From Aspidiotus rigidus (taxonomy: Eukaryota; Arthropoda; Insecta; Hemiptera; Diaspididae): a DNA stretch of 64,000 bases. The notes beneath the pieces are model-generated. The model was not told the DNA's origin and did no database searches. It worked only from the letters and a program-made list of their open reading frames with translations. The stretch spans positions 1,922,001 to 1,986,000 of the forward strand of contig JAVHKY010000024.1 in assembly GCA_035079385.1 (NCBI GenBank). The letters run 5' to 3'. A program made the position numbers and the translations under genes. This document shows, one piece after another, positions 32,600 through 44,155 of the stretch (within the stretch, counting starts at the first letter, position 1; each line of letters begins with the position of its first letter).

Positions 32600-34660
32600 G
32601 GTTAACCTTAAATGTCGGTCTTTTGAGGCTAAATTGAAACGTAAGAAAAATAAGAAGCTTAGCTCCCTCCTAAATTTTAATGCCTCCGCTGTCCAGGAAG
32701 TGAGTACTGACGTCAGCGTTATCTAAAAGTTTCAACCGCGGATTATAAATTGTAGTAATGTTGAGTTTGAGAGTGACGAGTTGTATCTCTTGGAGAAGGG
32801 GTTAAAATTCGGGTTACCCCCTCTTAATAATGCTAACACTTTGGCCAATGTAGTTGCGGACCTCGAAATAAAAATTGGGCCTGGGGTTAATACTCAGAAA
32901 GCGTGTACCGCCTTTGTCCGCGATACCCCCCTCCCTCGTATAAATGATCTGGCCTTTGAGGTGATTAAGAGGATCAAGAGGAAGGTCAGGGAGGAGGGCT
33001 CAACCATAACTAAGGCTGATAAAGGGAATGCCATTGTCGTTATGGATAAGTCCTCTTACGTCTCCAAGGTCTATGACGTTCTCGACCAGTGTGGCGCCAA
33101 GGAAAATGCGGATTTCAATTTTCCAAATCACGTCAAAGAAGTTAGACATGTTATAAACACGAGTGAATTCATTATTAAGACCCCTAAGCTTAAAAGAATG
33201 CTTCTTGAGCCCAATTTAGTGCCGCCCCTATTGTACGGGCTACCTAAGGTTCATAAAAGGGACACCCCGATGCGGCCGGTCGTTTCTTTTGTGTCTTCCC
33301 CCACGTACTTCTTGGCGAAATTTTTGGACCGTTGGTTCAAATCTAGAGTGGAATTTGAGTCATCCTACTCTGTGAAGAATTCGGTCTCTTTGGCTAATAA
33401 GCTTGAGGATGCCATTCTTCCACCTGATTCAACCCTATGCTCCTTTGACGTCGTCGGCTTATTTCCGAGTATCCCTAGAGCTACTGCCATGCAACATATG
33501 GGAGACCTTTTGATCCAATCTAATATATGTCACGAAGAGTTGGCAGAATTTTTTAACTTACTCAATATTTGTTGGTCTCCCAACTTTTGCAAATTTGAAA
33601 GCAAATTTTTCGAATTTCCTGAGGAGGTAGGTATCCCTATTGGCTCTCCTCTGGGTTCCCTCATTTCGGAGGTTTTCATGTCTAAATTTGAGCTTGATCT
33701 CTTTTCCTCTGGTCAGGGGTTTTTGGGTCATATATATTACTGGCACAGGTACGTCGACGATGTGTTGTGTTTGTGGACCGGTCAACGGGATCTCCTTTTG
33801 GAGTTTCTCAGGTATCTCAACAGTTTATACCCATCCATCAAATTCACGTTGGAAGTAGGCGGTTCATCTATAAATTTTTTGGACCTTACTATCTCTAATA
33901 TAGAGAAGGTGCCCACGAATTCGCCATTTATAGAAAAGATACCTCGACCGATATTACTGTCCACGGCAGATCTTTCTGCCCGGTTGCTCACAAATATGCC
34001 GGTTTTAATAGCTATATCCACCGGTTGACGAGTATTCCATTAGGTCAGCTCGCTTTTCAACAGGAGCTTTTGACTATAAAGCACTTGGCCAAAGTGAACG
34101 AGATCAGTTTGGATATTGACTTGATGGTCCATAGGAAATTGACTCGGAAATGCCTTGATTCAACTACCTCCCTCCCCCGTAATCCAGCGTCAGATAGTAG
34201 GAAACGTTGGATTAGGCTTCCGTTTTTGGGGAAATTCTCTTCCCAATTAGGTCGTGTCCTCCGCCCATTTTAGGTTTCGGCCAGTGTTCTACAATCTGAA
34301 CACTGTAAAAAGTTTGTTCGTTAAACGAATCCGTTCCTTAAGGTTACGGCTATCCATCATAAACGAAAAAACGAATACTCTAAAGGGAGACCTCTCCCTT
34401 TAGAGTATTCGTTTTTTCGTTTTTTTTGTTCGTTAAGTTAAAGGACCCCATCCCACTGGTCGAAAGAAGCGGGGTTTACAAAATTGAGTGTAATGATTGT
34501 AATGGAATCTATATAGGCGAGACTGGACGTCAGCTCAAAATTAGAATAGATGAGCATAGGAAGGCGTGGGAAAAGAAGAAATTGGGTGATTCGGCATTTG
34601 CGGACCATCTTATTACCACTGGCCATGGTTTCATAGAGGGATCTGAGTCCCTCCTCCATA
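32600..34660 (+). pseudogene. PLE2 reverse transcriptase and GIY-YIG domain (broken)
   Basis: The main open part is 32781-34028. RT blocks are TKADKGNAIVVMD, LYGLPKVHKRDTPMRPVVSF, SFDVVGLFPSIP, GIPIGSPLGSLISEVFM and the catalytic RYVDDVLC. A frameshift near 33905 moves the sense (HEFAIYRKDTSTDITVHGR) to another frame, which continues through 34025-34273. A hairpin insertion (34325-34435) then breaks the linker, and the GIY-YIG block GVYKIECNDCNGIYIGETGR follows at 34460-34530. The last codons (RESSAFKRTALEIIRHLNND to LVQSCPPR) lie beyond the nested element at 38356-38525. RT residues appear intact; the copy as a whole is not translatable. Confidence 0.85.
34325..34435. repeat. 111-bp hairpin insertion in PLE2
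   Basis: The inverted arm of PLE2 (about 32380-32405 reversed) shows the empty site, gtttgttcgttaagttaaag. Here ttgttcgttaa is present twice, around an insert whose core is a perfect palindrome (34361-34390 with 34393-34422, two-base centre cc). The insert is thus a hairpin of 30-bp arms plus an unpaired left part, flanked by an 11-bp direct repeat. Confidence 0.85.
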
Positions 34661-35250
34661 TAGACTAAGAGGCCGCCACAGACCCATTTAACCGGGGGAA
34701 CATAAAGTTTTCATACGGTTCATTCGATAGTGTATTGTAAGTGTGTGAACATGTTGAGCGTCTGCCGGCTTGAATCAGTTGCGTAAAGGGGTGGCAGCGC
34801 CTTAAACTTGTCAAAAATTGCACACCATTTAACCTGTCGAACATATACTTGAAATTGATATCATTTTTTAGTTTATTAGATGGAGAATAAGAATTAAAGC
34901 GTCTGCCAACCAAAGTTGGTTGCTCAAGTGTCGGCAGACGTACTGAAAGTTTCCAAAAAAATGGTGTTTCATTCAACTTCGTAAAATATAATATTCTCAT
35001 TTCTAGCGTTAATTTATTCGTCATGGGCCTCAGAATATATGATTGGGAGTTGACCCGATCCAGTGGCGCACATAGGTAGGTAGAACATTTTCGAGAGAGG
35101 GGAGGGGGGGGGGGTTGAATTGAAAAATTTCAAAGGGGACTTTCTCGGCACAAAAATTTTCTGAGAGAGGTTTTGAACAAGATTTTATGATATTTCTTAG
35201 TAACATTTTCAGTCCTGTCGACGGGTTGTCAATACACCACTGGTCAGATT
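34661..35250 (+). repeat. left inverted arm of 3.7-kb foldback element
   Basis: About 590 bp. It contains a G homopolymer near 35104-35116 that is mirrored as a C run in the right arm. Small differences between arms (for example tagact/tagacc at the tip) show modest age. Confidence 0.88.
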
Positions 35251-35559
35251 GACTGTAGGGGTTGTAAATTGAAGAATCAAACTATGCTATGCTTACTGGT
35301 GGGTTTTAATAAATAATTGAATCATGAGCTGTACTGGAGATACCTAATATAAGATGAATAAATTTTTTAATATGGATTCCTAATCGACGCCTCCGTTTCA
35401 CTGATTAAAATTAGCTACTCCTCACTTTAAATTCAAAAATTTGTAAGTTTTGTACTCAACTTGCTATATCAATTTATACTCAATTTTTTCTTTTTATTCA
35501 ACCTTATTTTTATTGTTTGCTATTCATTTCTTCATATTTTGCGAACAAAAAATGAAAAA

Positions 35560-36510
35560 TAACGTCATTCGCATTTTAAAAACATCCATGTCGCCGCGAG
35601 CGGAGTTTCGGATCCAGATTTTATCCGTCTTTCAACATCTTTCACAGAATATCAGACACAGTTTAACAAAATTCTCAAAACAGAACCGACAGTCCCTTAC
35701 CGGCACCGCAACACCGCATCAGTCTTTACCCCTGAAATACAAGCAATCTTTATTTGCTTTGAACACATCCTCAGCAGCCTACCCACTTCTCTCCACCTTG
35801 ATCCTTTTTTGGTCATCTCCGACTACCTATCATCACTTGACGCCATCTCCAACCACACCTCCTAAAAGCGTATTCACACCCTCATTGCCACCCCATCCCA
35901 TTATTCTTCATGTGGATGCCCGGTCACAAGGGCATCCCAGGAAACGAAAGTGCAGACAAAGCTGCCAAACTAGTAACCCAAGACCCGTCAGTCAACCGCT
36001 CTTTCCTCCCCTCTTGCTCAGATCTCTCCAAACATATCAACAAATTCATCACTCAAGCATGGTTCAATCATTGGTCTAATGTCAAATCACACTTAAACAA
36101 ACTAGCCCAAATTAAAAATATTCCCATCCCGCGGGACTCTTCAAATTTGACGACTCGCAGAGAAGAAATAGTCATCACCCATCTCAGAATTGGCCACACC
36201 AGATTCACACACATCCACCTCATATTTCATCTTATGCCCCTCTAATGCCCTCATTACGAATCTGACTCCCCCCCTTCCCCGTAACCGTTCAACACATCTT
36301 TTCCTGCCCCAACTTAACCCAACTCCACAATTCCTTAACCATCCCTCACAATCATACAGAAGCACTATCAGATGACTTCCCCTCCATCCCCAACATATTC
36401 AACTTTCTAGAACAAGCAAACTTCCTCTCACGCATCTAAACACAACTTCACTTAGCTCATGGCCCTAAAGGCAGGCTGCTAGCAGCTCGTTAATTAAAAT
36501 AAATAAGTAG
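35560..36510 (+). pseudogene. I/Jockey-type LINE fragment with RNase H
   Basis: Frames joined across a shift near 35860-35910 give an RNase H end: VISDYLSSLDAIS, then MWMPGHKGIPGNESADKAAK (35910-35970). The typical tail follows, LTTRREEIVITHLRIGHTRF. A pyrimidine-poor tail with taattaaaataaataagtag near 36490 resembles LINE 3' tails. Only the last third of ORF2 remains. It must have been inside the foldback element when that element moved, or have inserted later. Confidence 0.75.
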
Positions 36511-36589
36511 ACAAAAATTTTATTCATTGGGGTCAGAGGCTGTTTTGCACGAGTTTCTTTGGTTTCTTAACTCTCGCTACCCGAGCGTG

Positions 36590-37590
36590 AAATTCACTTT
36601 CGAGACAAATGGGTTGTTGGCTAAACGGCGTCTGAAATTTTTCCGATAAAGAAACATGGAAGACTGAATTCATCTCCCTTACGACGGATGGACACTCCTT
36701 CAGCAGCTACAGGGAACCGACCTCCTCCAGAATTCTACTTCTTTCTGTCACCCTCGTTACGTAGAGGTTCCGTATATGGCGATGATTCATCGGCTTGTAT
36801 CCCTCTTTCTTGAAGATGCACATACCTCCTTGCGCCAAGAACTCAACACCATTAAATATTAGAAGAATACATTAGTATTACTCTCTCTTCAGAGTATTCT
36901 TTCTATCGCATACCATTAAATATCTTGCCCGTTGTAATGTCATACGCCTTGACGTCCAAAAGCTAGGTCGAGGCAATTGGTGTCTAAGTCTCCTCAGCAG
37001 CTGACCTCTCTGCCAAGTTTTCCCTCCTCTTCCTTTTCTCCAAGTAAGACCAAGTGGATCCGCCTCCCCTATTTGAGGAAATTTACCAGCAAACTGCCTA
37101 AGATCCTGAAGGCTTCTACTTTTAAGGATGTTTTTTTTTAAGCTCCGGTCTTTGAAAGCCCATCTCGCTTTATCTGAAAGCCTGATCTCTCCTTCAGGGA
37201 AATGTGGCGTGTACAGACTTTCTTGTTCTGATTGCCCGGCGGTTTATATTGGGGAGACGGAGAGATGCTTTTCTACCCGTTTTCAAGAGTATCGAGTTGC
37301 GTACGATTCGAGGCTGGAGAACAGGGAGTCACCATTAGCTGATCACCTGCTTGAGGTTCAGCATAGATCCGACCCTTTAAATGTCATCCGTTGCGGTAGG
37401 AGCAAAGGTTTCGCCGTAGAAGAGCACTCGAGGATTATGAAATTTGTCTTCATCTTACACAGTTGGGAGAAGAAGTTCTCAACAAAGTCTGTCCTGAATT
37501 CGGCCGTATTCCAGATCCATACTTTTCAAAAATTCGTATTTACATTTTATAAACCTGTTGCACACCAAAAAGTTATAATTTGAATATTAA
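36590..37590 (+). pseudogene. GIY-YIG fragment of a third Penelope-like family
   Basis: The clearest frame (37128-37583) reads GVYRLSCSDCPAVYIGETER, followed by RFQEYRVAYDSR and SPLADHLLE, a GIY-YIG domain distinct from PLE1 and PLE2. Upstream in other frames is KWIRLPYLRKFTSKLPKIL (about 37050-37110), matching the Penelope linker between RT and endonuclease, and VEVPYMAMIHRLVS (about 36765-36805). Multiple frameshifts; no RT core. Confidence 0.75.
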
Positions 37591-37761
37591 ATTTGTCACC
37601 TCTCTCTCAGAAAATGTAGTTTTATTCATTAATCATCTTCAATGCGATTTCGAGAGAAAAGAATACGAAAAAAAGAATTGAAAAAACTAGTGGTTTATGT
37701 CTGAGTTTATTTCGAGGGCGTCCGTTCATTATTGGCAATTTTTATGATCAAACAATAACTC

Positions 37762-38352
37762 GATTTGGCCAGTGGTGTATTGACAACCCCTCGACAGGAC
37801 TGAAAATGTTACTAAGTAATATCATAAAATCTTGTTCAAAACTTCTCCCAGAAAATTTTTGTACCAAGAAAATCCCCTTTGAAATTTTTCAATTCAACCC
37901 CCCCCCCCCCTCCCCTCTCTCGAAAATGTTCTACCTACCTATGTGCGCCACTGGATCGAGTCACCTCCCAAGCATATATTCTTAGCCCCATGACGAATCA
38001 ATCAACGCTAGAAATGAGAATATTATATTTACGAAGTTGAATGAAACACCATTTTTTAGGAAACTTTCAGTACGTCTGCCGACACTTTAGCAACCAACTT
38101 CGGTTGGCAGACGCTTTAATTCTTATTCTCCATCTTATAAACTAAAAAATGATATCAATTTCAAGTATATGTTCGGTAGGTTAAATGGTGTGCTATTTTT
38201 GACAAGTTTAAGGCCCTGCCACCCCTTTACGCAACTGATTCAAGCCGGCAGACGCCCAACATGTTCACACAGTTACAATACACTATCGAATGAACCGTAT
38301 GAAAACTTTATGTTCCCCCGGTTAAATGGGTCTGTGGCGGCCTCTTGGTCTA
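37762..38352 (-). repeat. right inverted arm of 3.7-kb foldback element
   Basis: Reverse partner of 34661-35250; tip ggcggcctcttggtcta next to the duplicated ATA. Confidence 0.88.
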
Positions 38353-38355
38353 ATA

Positions 38356-38674
38356 GAGAGTCCTCGGCTTTCAAACGTACCGCGCTAGAAATTATTCGCC
38401 ATCTGAATAACGATAACCTAAATGTGCTCAACAGGTACATACCTGATGAGGGTTTCATTGAATTAGTTTATGAGTATGATTCACATTGTGATGACTCGCT
38501 AGTTCAGTCATGTCCTCCTCGGTAGTTCTTGTTGTCGGCCGGAGTTGGTTCAGTTGCTTCCACGTCCCCGTTGACAATGGTTTTTTAATCGAAAGCGCTC
38601 CGGTGTATTTTCATTTCTGTGGCTTTATTCAAATTACTCCGTACGTTTTAACCGTCGAGTATGTCGTCGTTAGA
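38356..38674 (+). pseudogene. PLE2 C-terminal codons and 3' end after the nested insert
   Basis: Resumes at GAGAGTCC and encodes RESSAFKRTALEIIRHLNND through CDDSLVQSCPPR to a stop at about 38525, then about 150 bp of tail identical in layout to the inverted arm. Confidence 0.8.
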
Positions 38675-38689
38675 TGGTGAGATTCCGCT

Positions 38690-41150
38690 AATCAAAGTGT
38701 AAGATGAAATTTTCCCATTTTCTCAGGAATCTATCGACTAAATAAATAATGTATTAATTTATAATCTTTGACGAGAGCTCACCCTGCATCGTGACGCGCA
38801 AGGTAAAGCGTTGCCAAAAATTACTCTGTAGCATTTTCTGTGAATTTCTGCTGCGAGTTGATTTTTAAAATGCATGTGTCTGTTAGTAATAAACCGACAC
38901 GGGCACCTATGGATGTAGTGTCATATTATAGTATTTTTCTCGTTTTAATACTTCTGGAATTAAAGGTTAGAAAGTCAATCAAGCGAATAATTTAATCGCC
39001 AAATACGGTAGGAAATTCAAATTTCTTCAATAAAGCACCGCACACCATTTTCCGTTTTAAAGTTTATCTATCTATCCACTCTAGAATTTGGTTTTATCAC
39101 CGTGTGTACAGTCCTAAAATATATCCGTATATACTGTGGTTTTATCCTCAAAATGATGAAAATAATGCGCGATCGTGAGTTAATTTTGCCTTCGAGATAT
39201 CCATGCATCTTCTTGGTGGAAAAACTTCTTTGATGTGGCCAATGTCGTATGGTAATTTGTGAACGGTTCTGTGCGTAGGTCAAATTTGACGGTATATTTT
39301 AAAGCTCGTTCCTGACGTAAACGATTTGAGTACAATATTCAGTCTTGATGATTTTAATTATATTATAGCTTTAATTATTTTTGTAATTCACTGGAAAATA
39401 TCGAAATCCATCATTCTTCGTATAGCTTCTTCTAGTCTGACACTCGTACTGTTATTGTGAAATGGATTTATTTTTACGTCGGCTATGTCATATCAGGCTC
39501 AGTTGCAGCTAGTATGTAATTTTCGACTTGAAAAAGTGCTTTTGAACGCTATGGAAGAAAACATTCGTGTTTACCAAAATAGGGAAATATTCCTATGTTT
39601 TCGTAACGACAATTTTTATTTGTCTGTATACATAATGCGGGTTCTCTGTCTACTACGGCGGGAAAAAAATAATCAAACGGAGACCGAGATGAGTACCGGT
39701 ATACCTACCTGTATTAATTGAAGAGGCGCATTTCAAAGATTTATTACTGTCCGAAGTAAATTGGTTTTCGGTATCGACTTTTAATTATTAGATTACTTAT
39801 ATGTTTGTAAACAAGACGCGGTGAGGGAATTATTGATGCGTATATGGGATTGAGGAAACGTCATTTAAATTTGCAAACCGAAATTTATCAATGAACTGTC
39901 GACTGTCTAGAGAAGAATTGCTCATCAGTGCTTTTAGTATTGAAAGCCCAAGGTAGTACACAGATGTGGCTTTAATTTGGAAATTTCTTGAACCTTGTCT
40001 TTCTTCCCGGAAAAACATATTGTTATGTCTCTGCATATCCTGTGTACATGAATGAGGTTTGTCGTTATACCTGCCCTTGACCGACTTATTCACCCGATAA
40101 ATGTGTGAAACTTTTTTCTTTCTTCTTTCTTTCTCTTTTTCTGTAGGAAACTATTCCATGAATTTGGCCAAATTGTCGCCATCGAACTTAAATATTACAA
40201 ATACGTGTGTACTTTTTGGCGAATTTGAAGCATGTGAGCGGAACCTTCGTTTCCTCGAGGCCTAAAAGGAGATCGAGTTACCACGTAAGACTAATTAGGT
40301 CGCGCTGTGCCGAGACATGATATCTTGAAATAATTCTGTTTTTCCTCAGTAACAATGCACATTAACCTTATCGTTTATTTACTTTCCATAATTAGTTCAA
40401 AGTGCTTTACTCTATTATGCGTGTGATTGGTGAGGCCTATGTGCACCTCAGAGATAATGTATAGACTGATAAACGGGATGGTCAATGAAACGAGTTGTTG
40501 ATGAGCGTACGGGAAAATTCATTATCTAGTTTTCCGGGGATGTTATTTGCTGACATTTTCAAGATGTATACTCGAAAGTCAGTATGTCGCTGTCGCTCTT
40601 TTCAATTCGACATTTCAATCTACCGGTGGATATTTTTGTCTAAGCGTATTTTCCATGAGGGAAGATCAAGGTTAATATAAAATAATTTGTATAAAATTGA
40701 AATTTTCACATAAATTACTGAATTAGAATGGCGTTATCTTCTTTTTCCTCGGTGATTACGAGCTTGATCGATCGCTACCTCTTTGTCCAAATTTGTCAAC
40801 AGTTTGTGGAACTAATAAGATAGATCATGATAATATTAAACGCGATCATAAATTTTGTATGAAGCGTGCTTTTTGTGACAAATTTTAAGTACATCTTACT
40901 CGTAAAATACAGTAGATGATGACGAGACGGCGCGGCGTACACCGAAATAGAGGAAAAATAAGTGATAAGTACAATAATCATTTTTATCGTAACCTAATAC
41001 TCGTAGTTGATACCTTTTTATTTATATTTTAAATTATTCAATTATACAAACTGAATTTTCGTGACTCGTCGAGGACTCGAATTTCCATTGATGAAGATTC
41101 TGAACTTTTATATTGAAAGTAGTAGTGATACCAGGAGGAAGGAGATTTAC
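38690..41150. other. no gene recognised
   Basis: Unique-looking A+T-rich sequence with no recognisable domain, tandem repeat or inverted structure. It may be host intergenic or intronic DNA. Confidence 0.45.
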
Positions 41151-41161
41151 TCTGGAAACTC

Positions 41162-41243
41162 GTTTGATAAAGGCCACTAGCTGGGCCGAAACGTCACGGT
41201 ATTTTAATAAAAAAACAGTGCGGGAAAAGCCTCGTTGTTTCCT
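41162..41243 (+). repeat. Penelope-tail-like motif
   Basis: The phrase aaggccactagctgggccga with following aacg (41170-41193) and tgcgggaaaagcctcgttg (41219-41237) recurs at 43050-43119. A G/C stem followed by CGAAACG resembles the second half of a hammerhead core, but the CTGATGA half reads ttgataa, so this is a degenerate relative at best. Confidence 0.4.
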
Positions 41244-41297
41244 TTAATCACAAATAACGTCAATTTACGGGTTAATACACGCACCACTGACCTTCTT

Positions 41298-41731
41298 ATT
41301 GTATAGGCGAAATAGACATAAAATTTAGCTAAAAAAGACCATCTTGGTAGAAAGCAGGAGTTTGTTGGAATGTATCAGGATTGGTGTCAGAAACAACCGG
41401 AAAGAAACCCCACCCTCAAAGACGATGGGAAAATTTTCTGTGGCACGTTTTAGGCCCCCAAATTGCGTTTTTCGTCAATATCTCGAAAAATACGCATCGT
41501 ACGGAAAAATTTCTAGTCAAAAAAATTATTCCTCGTTGAATTTTTCATAAGATCAACTATTCACAACCCAACTTCAGGCTAAAACCTTAGCCTAAAAACT
41601 TTGCCGAATGAGCGCTGTTTTCGAAAATTCATTGTAAATATTTTCGTCGATAACTCGAAATTATCGACTTGTACAAAAAAATGTGTGGGTATAAAAAAGT
41701 TTCCTTGTAAAATTTTATATAATATGAACCA
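41298..41731 (+). repeat. left arm of recombinase element, outer piece
   Basis: It pairs with 48021-48454 reversed. Frames in the two arms (41344-41550 plus and 48196-48408 minus) mirror each other as an artefact of the inverted repeat and are not called as genes. Confidence 0.8.
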
Positions 41732-41879
41732 TATGCACATTAGCCTAGGCTAAAAATTCAGCCTACACATGCGCATTAACTTGAAGTAGGTCTACAAATC
41801 TTTTCACACAAACACTACGAACCTGTATGATACATTCCAACACGACAGACTATAAAACTTCTTCTTTTTCGATGTCATA

Positions 41880-43440
41880 AGTGCTGAAAAAAACAAAAGC
41901 GATTGGATACTCCCAATACCAGCCTCAAGTACGGTTTGCGATCAAGTGGAGAAGTATGCCGACAAAAAGAGCGTCAGCTCATATCAGCACATCGACTGAG
42001 CACAGCAAGACATGCCAGAGATGAACGAGATTTTGGTATCTTATATGAATAGTTTTCTCAGCACATTCCATTCGCCGACACTCAAGATAAAGAGCTAGTT
42101 TTTTTCTCAAATGGTGTTGTCGCCGAGGCACACGTAAATTGTTATAAGGCGTACGAGATAGGTGCCCTTATGCTGTTGAAGATGGGTATAGCGCGAAAGT
42201 TAAGCAAGTATATGTGATAGATACGTTGCCTATGTAGAGCGCAATGACGGACGAAATTCTGCCATTGTATTTGATGGGTACGGAGAAAATATAAAGGGAA
42301 GCACAAAAGTTGCGGAACAAGAGCGCCGATACAGCCGCATCAACCGAACTGAGATTATTGTCGGCTCATAGACCCGCGTCACAATCAAACAAGATCAGTT
42401 TATGACCAGCAATCGAATCAAGAAACAACTGATCAATCTTCTCAAACAAAATTTGAAGAAAGAAAACACATTGTTAAGCAAGCTGGAGACGACGCGGATC
42501 TTCTGATAGTGCAGAGTGCCATTGATATTGCGTTTGCGGGGAGTCAAGTCGTGCTTATTAGGGAGGATGTGGACTTGTTGGTGCTATTAATCGCAAACAT
42601 TTCTCCCTCGTGTGACGACAAGATGATTCTCCTGAAACCATCTAGGGGAAACACTCCACCAAAGTTGTTTTCCATTAAAGAAATTCGCGAATAAAAAGCT
42701 GATCATATTGAAAATAATATAATAATCGCGCATTCGACTAGTGGGTGTGATACCACAACAGCGATTTATAAAGAAGGTAAAACGTCCTCTATCAACGTCC
42801 TACAGAAAAAGAAGCAGTCAAGTGTTGTGGACACATTCAACAATACGAGAAGCTTAAAAAAACAGATTTTTGAAGCTGGCTGCCGATGCTTCCTCGCTCT
42901 ATTTGGCACTCAGAAGGAAGATAAATGTCTTCACGATTATCGACATAGATTAGAAAAGCAAGCCGAGACGAGGCTTTTCCCGCACAGAATTTTATTTGAA
43001 TATCTATTCAACGTTTCAGCCAATCTGGTGGTCTTTATCAAGACAAAACGAGGCCACCAGATTGGTCGAAACGTTGAATAAATATTCAAATTAAATTTTG
43101 TGCGGGAAAAGCCTCGTCTTTGCTTTCTTTTCTAATTAATATCCATAAATGTTTCGTCGCAAGCGCGTCCAAAAACTCCCTACCGACTCCTGGGGCGGTT
43201 CGCCAACATAGTTACCGAGCGTAGCACCAGATACAAAAGTGGAGAGGCCATTTGAAGTCAGCCTTGGAGTATGGATGGCGCATTGAAGAAGAACTACTTA
43301 CAGCGATACCAACAACTGCTCCACCCGCCCGGGCCCTAGACAACATCCTAAATTTAGTTCCATACGATTGCGCAAAAGGTTCCTCAACTACTTGTGGCTG
43401 CCATAAAGCCGGTAATTATCGACCTTTTTTTCATCGAAAA
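41880..43440 (+). pseudogene. PIN/FEN-like and cysteine-rich repeat gene, decayed
   Basis: Fragments in several frames follow one another: VFDGYGENIKGSTKVAEQER (about 42265-42330), ADLLIVQSAIDIA with REDVDLLVLLIAN (42495-42600), AHSTSGCDTTTAIYKEGKTS (about 42730-42790). Then come FNNTRSLKKQIFEAGCRCFL (42835-42900) and GWRIEEELLTAIPTTAPPAR with a broken CXC tail CGCHKAG (43252-43415). Acidic pairs in VDLLVLL and SGCDTT are the kind of motif seen in PIN/FEN-type nuclease folds, and proteins of this layout recur in many copies in arthropod and cnidarian genomes. I recognise the pattern but not an official family name. At least four frame breaks. Confidence 0.55.
42966..43119. repeat. 154-bp palindrome
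   Basis: The arms start agacgaggcttttcccgcac and end gtgcgggaaaagcctcgtct, with ccaatctggtgg/ccaccagattgg near the centre and a loop of about 20 bases. One arm contains the Penelope-tail-like phrase also seen at 41170-41237. It is inserted in the decayed gene. Confidence 0.75.
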
Positions 43441-43818
43441 TAAAGTAAGGGTGCATATAAATGTTTTCCACTTCATGTTTTCTTCTTTTTTCAAGGATTT
43501 AAATGTTCGGGCCTATGCACCAACTGTCTTGGCGTTTCATATTGAAATGCTGCACCCACAACTGTCAACGATGAACGGGAAGACGAAGAGACAGCCTCTG
43601 ACTGATCATAGTTACAACGATTTTTATTTTTAGTTTTGTTCAATGTATGTGGGGAGAGTGGGAATTTTTTTTTCACTCGTAACATCAAGAAAGATGAAGC
43701 TTTATAATCTCTAGTCATAGAATTTATCGTATCTATTCCTATTGGAAGAGATACGTAAACCTATTTCAAGTGAAGGCGCATGTATAGGCTGAATTTTTAG
43801 CCTAGGCTAATGTGCATA

Positions 43819-44155
43819 GTAGGTAGTCCATGGGCCATACTAGAAAGAAGCAGTTTTTGGTACAACTTGGCGGGACAAAGCGCCACTTTCGGAGGTGTTT
43901 CTTGATGTTATACTAATACAAAAAAACCATGATAGCCATCACAACTTGGTAGCTTTTCAAGACGGTGGTCAATTCAAAATGGCGGATTTCTTTTACAGAA
44001 AATGCTTCATACCTCGGGTAATTTTCATCAAATTTTAGAGCGTTTTTTTTTTCATATTGTAGCTTATAAAATTTCCAAACACGTAGGTCTCTTGTAAATT
44101 TTGCCTATCTTCTAAATAGAAGGCGCAAATCGAAAATTTTCAGTTTTCAAAATTA
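43819..44155 (+). repeat. left arm of recombinase element, middle piece
   Basis: It pairs with about 47682-48017 reversed: agtccatgggcca, cttggtagcttttcaagacg and tcttctaaatagaaggcgca are all mirrored in the right arm. Confidence 0.8.

Larger units (their letters stand above)
34661..38352. mobile_element. 3.7-kb foldback element with 590-bp arms
   Basis: Arms 34661-35250 and 37762-38352 are inverted copies, beginning tagactaagaggccgccac and ending in the partner ggcggcctcttggtcta. ATA on each side (34658-34660, 38353-38355) is a 3-bp target duplication, confirmed by the empty site in the inverted PLE2 arm (tccatagagagtcc near 32165 reversed). The interior holds a LINE fragment and a GIY-YIG fragment but no transposase, so mobility must come from elsewhere. 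A 3-bp duplication with long arms does not by itself name a superfamily. Confidence 0.88.
31813..38674 (+). mobile_element. Penelope-like element PLE2 with nested foldback element
   Basis: The 12-bp word TGGTGAGATTCC stands at both outer edges (31801-31812 and 38675-38686), a likely target duplication. From the left there is an inverted copy of the element's own 3' half (31851-32596), then the forward coding region from about 32600, broken at 34660/38353 by a 3.7-kb foldback element, then the forward 3' end (38356-38674). Removing the nested insert leaves about 3.2 kb. The two 3' ends agree up to the phrase gtcgtcgttagatg. Confidence 0.85.
41732..43818 (+). mobile_element. nested 2.1-kb TIR element carrying PIN/CXC-like gene
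   Basis: The ends tatgcacattagcctaggct and agcctaggctaatgtgcata are inverted, extending about 75 bp (41732-41805 with 43745-43818). It splits the left arm of the recombinase element at a point identifiable from the intact right arm (near 48018). It contains a decayed gene (41880-43440) and a large internal palindrome (42966-43119). I cannot define the target duplication. Confidence 0.7.

Noticed and set aside
34661..38352. Assignment of the 3.7-kb foldback to Harbinger or Zator because of the 3-bp duplication
   Set aside because: Neither the tips nor any transposase fragment supports a specific superfamily; left unassigned.
41344..41550. Possible small protein repeated at 48196-48408 on the opposite strand
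   Set aside because: The similarity is explained by the inverted arms of the recombinase element; no start context, domain or codon-level conservation is evident.
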